This document shows, in pieces, positions 59,397-64,000 of a DNA stretch of 64,000 nt; within the stretch, counting starts at the first letter, position 1, and every line of letters starts with the position of its first letter. Source of the DNA: JAVKDP01 sp040222185 (GTDB lineage Bacteria; Bacteroidota; Rhodothermia; Balneolales; Balneolaceae); NCBI GenBank assembly GCA_040222185.1, contig JAVKDP010000034.1:41008-105007 (forward strand), read 5' to 3'. The notes below the pieces were generated by a model that worked only from the letters and a program-made list of their open reading frames with translations, had not been told where the DNA came from and ran no database searches. The translations under genes were made by a program, and so were the position numbers.

Positions 59397-59843
59397 AGAT
59401 GTCCCCTGTACCGAAACTGATCATGAACTCAAAAAAGCAGCTTTAGATGACTAATTAAAGCTTTTTAAGCAAACCCAGTATTGCTTATGCGTAATGTTGT
59501 CCTGTTTACGAAGGGGAAGAGCACTATTAGGCTGGATTGTTTCAATAATTTTTGAAATCTAATCTTTATAAGTTGACACTAGAGAAGAACAAACCTAAGA
59601 ATACAAGGAGTATAGTAAAGGGTGCTGAGTACCAGATTTAACCTAAGCCATAATAGATTGAGTAGTAAGATTTGCCCAAAATAAGAACTCGTTGATTTGG
59701 AGTAGCTTCAAGAATAAATTTTTATTCTTTTTATAATTATAATCAATAAAAATTAATATTTAGATATAAAATAAATAGAGTAATTAATCGTGCTAAAGAA
59801 GGAAGCTTCATAGCATGGTAACAATAACAAAAGAATAAGAGTC
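59397..59843. other. 447-base AT-rich non-coding region
   Basis: A divergent gap between the DHp-like gene (minus) and the Cys-rich lipoprotein gene (plus). The right half (about 59700-59830) is very AT-rich and likely holds the promoter of the lipoprotein/CPBP pair. I see no RNA gene, strong hairpin, repeat or convincing small open frame. Confidence 0.6.
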
Positions 59844-60356
59844 ATGAGAAACATAAAACACAAAATCATATCAGTGTTAATAGTCATGCTAATGGCTTGT
59901 AACAACCTTGGTCAAGAAAGTAGTTTTGAGCAAGATTTAGATATCGAACTTATAATGAGTAGTATCCAAAGTGTAGAGGTTAAGCCTGTTAGCGAATTCG
60001 ATCTAGAAGGGAATTATGAAATATTAATTTCGTTCGGTGATGGAATTAGTGAGAAACAACTTCCTCAATCTTTCAAGCTGTGCGGTTCGGGAGAAGTTAT
60101 GGTTAGGAATAAAAATATAAATCGAATGGTCTTCCACTCGATTACTAGTAACCCAGAAATAAAAAGTAAATATCTAAATGAGCTCAATGGTGTAAAGAAA
60201 AAACCTGGTGGTTCAATAGGGTGTGAAATTTCATTTACAAAACCAGGAGAATACGATTCTAACTGTGATGAGGTATGTAGCGCAGAGTCATTACTAGGAG
60301 GGAAAACGATTTTCTGCATTTGTATATATGATTGCTCATTTGAAATTTCCTGGTAA
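59844..60356 (+). CDS. Cys-rich lipoprotein of unknown function
   Basis: A 170-residue lipoprotein with lipobox VMLMAC (Cys19). The mature part has seven further cysteines, at about 80, 127, 141, 145, 158, 160 and 164, five of them in the last 30 residues (DSNCDEVCSAES, IFCICIYDCSF). This suggests a disulfide-stabilised C-terminal domain. No family is recognised. It is AT-rich and is followed 16 bases later by a CPBP protease gene. The pairing is reminiscent of peptide/self-immunity gene pairs, but that is inference. Confidence 0.65.
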   Translation: MRNIKHKIISVLIVMLMACNNLGQESSFEQDLDIELIMSSIQSVEVKPVSEFDLEGNYEILISFGDGISEKQLPQSFKLCGSGEVMVRNKNINRMVFHSITSNPEIKSKYLNELNGVKKKPGGSIGCEISFTKPGEYDSNCDEVCSAESLLGGKTIFCICIYDCSFEISW

Positions 60357-60372
60357 CAGATTATAGTTAAGT

Positions 60373-61194
60373 ATGAATTACTTAAGGTTAATAGGAATTT
60401 TATTAGTCTTTTTTATTGGACAGGTAATTAGATTGCCTGTCCAAAATCTAACTGGTTATGAGTTCTCAAATACATTAGTGTCCTACCATTGGTCAAAAAT
60501 TATAGTAGGGCTGGTATTAATACTTTTTTTTGTAATAAGTATTTCAAAGTCAGGCTTACTTAAGTTTAACTATCAGGCTTCAAACCCAGTAAAAAATAGC
60601 ACCTATCTTAAAGTTCTATTTTTGATCGTTTTAATTAATTCATATGTAATAACAGGCTATCTGTATTTAGATGGATACCTTTTAATGCTGGTATTGTTCT
60701 CAACCTATGTTACCGCAATATCAGAAGAGTTCTGTTTCAGAGGCTTGATCCTGCCAATCCTAATGAGGCAGCAAATAAAAAAGGACAACTTTATTCAGGT
60801 GGGAGTGCTTATTAGTTCGCTAATATTTGGCCTTTTTCATTTTATGAATTTAAAAGCACAACCAGAGAATATAATAGGCATAAGCCATCAAGTATACGCT
60901 GCAATAGGTGTGGGTATTTTTTCAAGCTATATTCTATTAAGAATAAAAAATATTATCGTCGTGGGCGTTTTTCATGGAACCTTAAACGTGCTTTTAAACC
61001 AGAGTAGATTTGATGAGATAAAGGTTGGGAAGAAAAGCCTGAGCGAGCCGGGTTATAGCTTTGAACTATTAACGACAATCTTTACCGTTTCTGTAATAAC
61101 GCTTTTTGCTTTTTACTTCTTTAGAAAGCTTTCAGACATTGATTCAGAAAAGCTCAAATCCGTTCTGCCAATTGATCGAAATACAGTTAGCTAA
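60373..61194 (+). CDS. CPBP-family intramembrane metalloprotease
   Basis: A 273-residue membrane protein with about eight helices and the complete CPBP/Abi (Rce1-like) active site: E118, E119 and R123 in AISEEFCFRGLILPIL, H156 in FGLFHFMNL, and H201 with N205 in VGVFHGTLNVLL. Such proteases process lipoproteins or peptides in the membrane and are often found beside bacteriocin genes as self-immunity. The upstream Cys-rich lipoprotein is the obvious candidate partner. Its stop codon overlaps the metK stop on the other strand by 8 bases. Confidence 0.88.
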   Translation: MNYLRLIGILLVFFIGQVIRLPVQNLTGYEFSNTLVSYHWSKIIVGLVLILFFVISISKSGLLKFNYQASNPVKNSTYLKVLFLIVLINSYVITGYLYLDGYLLMLVLFSTYVTAISEEFCFRGLILPILMRQQIKKDNFIQVGVLISSLIFGLFHFMNLKAQPENIIGISHQVYAAIGVGIFSSYILLRIKNIIVVGVFHGTLNVLLNQSRFDEIKVGKKSLSEPGYSFELLTTIFTVSVITLFAFYFFRKLSDIDSEKLKSVLPIDRNTVS

Positions 61195-62311
61195 GCTTAT
61201 TCACAAAATCCAGTTGCTCCCAGGGGAATTCGCTTCTACCAAAATGGCCGTATGCTGCAGTTGGCCGATAAATTGGGCGAAGCAGGTCAAAACGATCAAT
61301 AATACCTTTTGGCGTACAGTCAAAGGTTTTGGCAACCAGTTCTGAAAGCTCGTTATCGCTCATCTTTCCGGTACCATAACTGTTAACATTTATCGAAACG
61401 GGCTCTACAACCCCAATGGCATATGCCAATTGCACAAGGCACTCATCAGCAAGTCCGGCCGCAACCAGGTTTTTAGCAATATGTCGGGCAGCATAAGCGG
61501 CACTCCGATCTACTTTAGAAGGGTCTTTACCAGAAAAAGCACCGCCACCATGAGCTCCAAAGCCACCATAGGTATCTACGATAATTTTTCGACCTGTTAA
61601 ACCAGCATCACCATGCGGGCCTCCAATCACAAAGTTTCCGGTTGGATTGATATGATACTTGGTTTCTGAATCAATAAGGTTTGAAGGGATAACATTTTTA
61701 ATGAGAACGTTTTTGATATCCTCATGAATTTGTGCCTGCTCAACGCCTGCATCATGCTGAGTAGAGAGAACGATGGTATCAATGCGGGAAGGCTTGCCGT
61801 TATCATCATACTCAATTGTAACCTGACTTTTACTATCCGGAGCAAGATATGGCATCAGGTCAGTAGTTTTTCGGATTCTGGCCAGTTCCTTAAGCAGGTT
61901 ATGAGAAAACTGAAGTGGCATCGGCATGTACTCAGGCGTTTCTTTTGTAGCATAACCGAACATCATTCCCTGGTCACCGGCGCCATTTCTATCAACCCCC
62001 ATAGCAATATCCGGGCTCTGAGTATGAATGGCAGAAAGTACGCCACAGCTTTCAGAATCGAAACGATATGATGCTTTGGTGTAACCGATTTCCTTGATTA
62101 CCTCACGAACAATTTCTTTAACATCTACATAGGCTTTTGTGGTTACTTCCCCTGCTACAACAGCCAGGCCAGTAGTTACAAGGGTTTCAACAGCAACTCT
62201 GGATTTTGGATCTTCCGCTAATAAGGCATCTAAAATAGCATCTGAGATTTGATCGGATACTTTATCTGGGTGCCCTTCTGACACCGACTCGGAGGTAAAT
62301 AGTTTTTTCAT
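61187..62311 (-). CDS. metK: S-adenosylmethionine synthetase
   Basis: A 374-residue enzyme that makes S-adenosylmethionine from methionine and ATP. The three-domain family motifs are clear: FTSESVSEGHPDKVSDQ at the start, GAGDQGMMFGYA, and GGGAFSGKDPSKVDRSAAY. Slightly shorter than the 380-420 residues of many homologues but complete. It is 79 bases downstream of ruvB on the same strand. That short gap has no room for a classical SAM riboswitch and shows no such fold. Confidence 0.97.
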   Translation of the reverse strand: MKKLFTSESVSEGHPDKVSDQISDAILDALLAEDPKSRVAVETLVTTGLAVVAGEVTTKAYVDVKEIVREVIKEIGYTKASYRFDSESCGVLSAIHTQSPDIAMGVDRNGAGDQGMMFGYATKETPEYMPMPLQFSHNLLKELARIRKTTDLMPYLAPDSKSQVTIEYDDNGKPSRIDTIVLSTQHDAGVEQAQIHEDIKNVLIKNVIPSNLIDSETKYHINPTGNFVIGGPHGDAGLTGRKIIVDTYGGFGAHGGGAFSGKDPSKVDRSAAYAARHIAKNLVAAGLADECLVQLAYAIGVVEPVSINVNSYGTGKMSDNELSELVAKTFDCTPKGIIDRFDLLRPIYRPTAAYGHFGRSEFPWEQLDFVNKLS

Positions 62312-62390
62312 GCGTAATAAATATTCTTAGTAAGGTACTTTCGGTTACGAAAAGAGCGCTAAAGGTAAGAAGATTCTTATTGAAAACGAC

Positions 62391-63407
62391 TTAAGAATTA
62401 AACAAATCTGATCCATCGGCATCTTTTTTAAACCCCAGATATTGATATGCTTTTGGAGTGGCTACTCTGCCTTTCGGAGTACGTTGCAGAAAGCCTTCCT
62501 TAATAAGAAAAGGTTCATAAACTTCTTCAATGGTTCCTTTGTCCTCTCCCACGGCTACCCCAAGAGTACCGAGGCCTACAGGACCACCTTTATAATTCTC
62601 AATAATAGCCCGAAGCATTCTTACATCCATTTCATCCAGCCCATTCGTATCAACATCCAAAGCATTGAGTGCTTTGTCGGCAATGGCTTTATCTATGGAT
62701 GTTAAACCGTCAACTTGTGCAAAATCCCTTGTTCTGCGAAGAAGTTTGTTAACGATCCTTGGAGTTCCGCGGCTTCGACTGGCTATTTCATGAGCTCCCT
62801 CATCGGTAATCCCGAACTTCATAATATGAGCGGATCGAAGGGCGATTCTCTGTAGAAGTTCAACATCGTAATAGTCGAGCCTCATGTCGATGCCAAATCG
62901 GGCACGAAGTGGCGCCGTGAGCATTCCCTTTCGGGTTGTGGCTCCAACCAATGTAAAACGGTTCAAGTCAATTTGAATACTCCTGGCATTGGGGCCTGAG
63001 TCAATGACAATATCCAGCTTAAAGTCTTCCATCGCTGAGTAAAGATATTCTTCAATCACAGGGTTCAAACGATGGATCTCATCAATAAAAAGTACATCAC
63101 CTTCTTCCAGGTTCGTGAGCATCCCTGCAAGGTCTCCGGGCTTCTCTAAAACAGGGCCGGTAGTAGGGCGAATATTTACTCCCATTTCCTGAGCAATGAT
63201 ATAGGATAAGGTAGTTTTTCCAAGACCCGGAGGGCCTGAAAGTATAACATGATCCAGCGCGTCACCACGTTGCTTTGCGGCTTTAATAAAAACACTAAGA
63301 TTGTTTATCGCCTTTTGTTGACCAATAAACTCCTCAAGATTAGAAGGGCGAACGGATTGTTCGAAAGCATCTTCTTTATATAAAGGATTTAATAGCGGAT
63401 TTTGCAC
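62391..63407 (-). CDS. ruvB: Holliday junction branch-migration helicase RuvB
   Basis: A 338-residue AAA+ motor that drives Holliday junction migration with RuvA. The N-terminal region has RPSNLEEFIGQQ, Walker A GPPGLGKTTLSY, Walker B VLFIDEIHRLNP and sensor 1 TLVGATTRKGML, followed by the arginine-finger stretch GTPRIVNKLLRRTRDFA. The C-terminal winged helix ends RTPKGRVATPKAYQYLG. Length is standard. It is divergent from ppk1 with 89 bases between them; ruvA is not in the window. Confidence 0.97.
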   Translation of the reverse strand: MQNPLLNPLYKEDAFEQSVRPSNLEEFIGQQKAINNLSVFIKAAKQRGDALDHVILSGPPGLGKTTLSYIIAQEMGVNIRPTTGPVLEKPGDLAGMLTNLEEGDVLFIDEIHRLNPVIEEYLYSAMEDFKLDIVIDSGPNARSIQIDLNRFTLVGATTRKGMLTAPLRARFGIDMRLDYYDVELLQRIALRSAHIMKFGITDEGAHEIASRSRGTPRIVNKLLRRTRDFAQVDGLTSIDKAIADKALNALDVDTNGLDEMDVRMLRAIIENYKGGPVGLGTLGVAVGEDKGTIEEVYEPFLIKEGFLQRTPKGRVATPKAYQYLGFKKDADGSDLFNS

Positions 63408-63496
63408 TAAAATGGGATATTAGATGTTTACTTTAACTTTACAGAATTATACTTAGTTTTATCACGAATTGCCCATACAAGTTTAAATTGTACTAA

Positions 63497-64000
63497 ATGA
63501 AGAATACCTCACTCTCTCCCGATGAACTTGACTACGACCCGATTGAAGAACAAAAGAAAAAGTGGGGTAAAAAAGTTGCCAATAAAAAACTCAACAAGGT
63601 TCTGAAAGAGAAAGGTCTTCATGAGGATTTAAGCTCCAGCTCATTAAAGATATTCGGGCCTAACTATTTTTTCAATTATGAACTAAGCTGGCTGCAATTT
63701 AACAGAAGAGTGCTAGCTGAGGCAATGAATCCAAAGAACCGGTTACTAGAGCGTGTAAAGTTTATCGGGATTGTATGTTCTAATCTGGATGAGTTTTTTC
63801 AAAAAAGGGTGGGCGGTTTAAAAAGGCAATTACATGCGGGGGTGAAGAAGTTATCAGTTGATGGGCTAACAGCGAGTGATCAGTTGAAAGCAATTCGTGA
63901 AGATGTGACCAATATGATCGAGGAATATCGCGGATGCTTTTTTAATGAGCTTATCCCGGCAATGGAGGCAAAGGGGATTTCGATTAAGAACTACGAAGAG
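63497..64000 (+). CDS. ppk1: Polyphosphate kinase 1, N-terminal part (cut by window end)
   Basis: An open frame of 168 codons from the ATG at 63497 to the window edge. After a charged leader of about 55 residues it shows the polyphosphate kinase N-terminal domain: NYELSWLQFNRRVLAEAM, LLERVKFIGIVCSNLDEFFQKRVGGLKRQ. The full enzyme, about 700 residues, transfers the terminal phosphate of ATP onto polyphosphate; its catalytic histidines lie beyond this window. The long basic leader is somewhat unusual but reads as translated sequence. Confidence 0.93.
   Translation, partial: MKNTSLSPDELDYDPIEEQKKKWGKKVANKKLNKVLKEKGLHEDLSSSSLKIFGPNYFFNYELSWLQFNRRVLAEAMNPKNRLLERVKFIGIVCSNLDEFFQKRVGGLKRQLHAGVKKLSVDGLTASDQLKAIREDVTNMIEEYRGCFFNELIPAMEAKGISIKNYEE

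Noticed and set aside
62312..62390. SAM riboswitch before metK
   Set aside because: The gap is only 79 bases and shows neither a SAM-I-like core nor a terminator hairpin.
1..64000. CRISPR arrays, tRNA or rRNA genes, insertion sequences, prophage
   Set aside because: None was recognised in the intergenic regions or among the coding genes by eye; a covariance search was not possible.

Overview
This window appears to come from the chromosome of a free-living, probably marine member of the Bacteroidota/Balneolota group (Balneola/Gracilimonas-like). The evidence is a type IX secretion tail with a YPNPFNPNT motif, a PID-CTERM sorting peptide, many exported beta-propeller proteins and lipoproteins, starts with little Shine-Dalgarno signal, and a Reg_prop/Y_Y_Y/AraC one-component regulator. 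No rRNA, tRNA, CRISPR array, transposase or phage gene was found. The taxonomic placement is inference.

Layout. 1-1.4 kb: an anchored thioredoxin, a small orphan, and a stand-alone Pycsar-effector-like (DUF5706) membrane protein. 1.5-6.8 kb: homogentisate operon (hmgA, fahA, flavin reductase, acetoacetyl-CoA synthetase). 7.0-12.4 kb: three exported beta-propeller proteins. 12.6-13.8 kb: 4-hydroxyphenylpyruvate dioxygenase, whose upstream palindrome is the same as the one in front of hmgA, so the two loci look like one tyrosine-degradation regulon. 13.9-23.4 kb: a membrane AraC regulator, then a cluster with a secreted seven-blade FG-GAP protein, a PID-CTERM peptide, a TPR/SPINDLY glycosyltransferase and a TIGR03032 protein. 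23.8-25.3 kb: a PAS histidine kinase.

25.3-34.9 kb (minus strand) is a complete reductive pyrimidine degradation operon: an NCS1 importer plus PreT/PreA, dihydropyrimidinase, beta-ureidopropionase, an aminotransferase and a CoA-acylating semialdehyde dehydrogenase, taking uracil to acetyl-CoA (or thymine to propionyl-CoA). 35.2-42.4 kb: small accessory genes, an AraC regulator, a large exported peptidase/propeller/barrel protein coupled to a DUF2911 lipoprotein, a hemolysin III protein and a divergent Nramp-like transporter. 42.6-47.8 kb: an M14 carboxypeptidase, then an accessory islet with a JAMM-motif lipoprotein and two tandem paralogous exported proteins.

48-59.4 kb (minus): membrane proteins, a YdeI-like protein, a GMC oxidoreductase with its Tat partner, three exported amidohydrolases (one apparently a pseudoenzyme) interleaved with two copies of an unknown YPDILHW protein, a DUF6962-like membrane protein, a GH5 lipoprotein and a kinase-less DHp-like membrane protein. 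59.8-61.2 kb: an AT-rich islet with a Cys-rich lipoprotein and a CPBP protease. 61.2-64 kb: housekeeping genes metK, ruvB and the 5' part of ppk1.

The best candidates for undescribed biology are the JAMM lipoprotein with its paralogous partners, the FG-GAP/PID-CTERM/SPINDLY/TIGR03032 cluster, the amidohydrolase/pseudoenzyme/YPDILHW cluster, and the Cys-rich lipoprotein/CPBP pair. All functional assignments rest on motif recognition by eye; no search was run.
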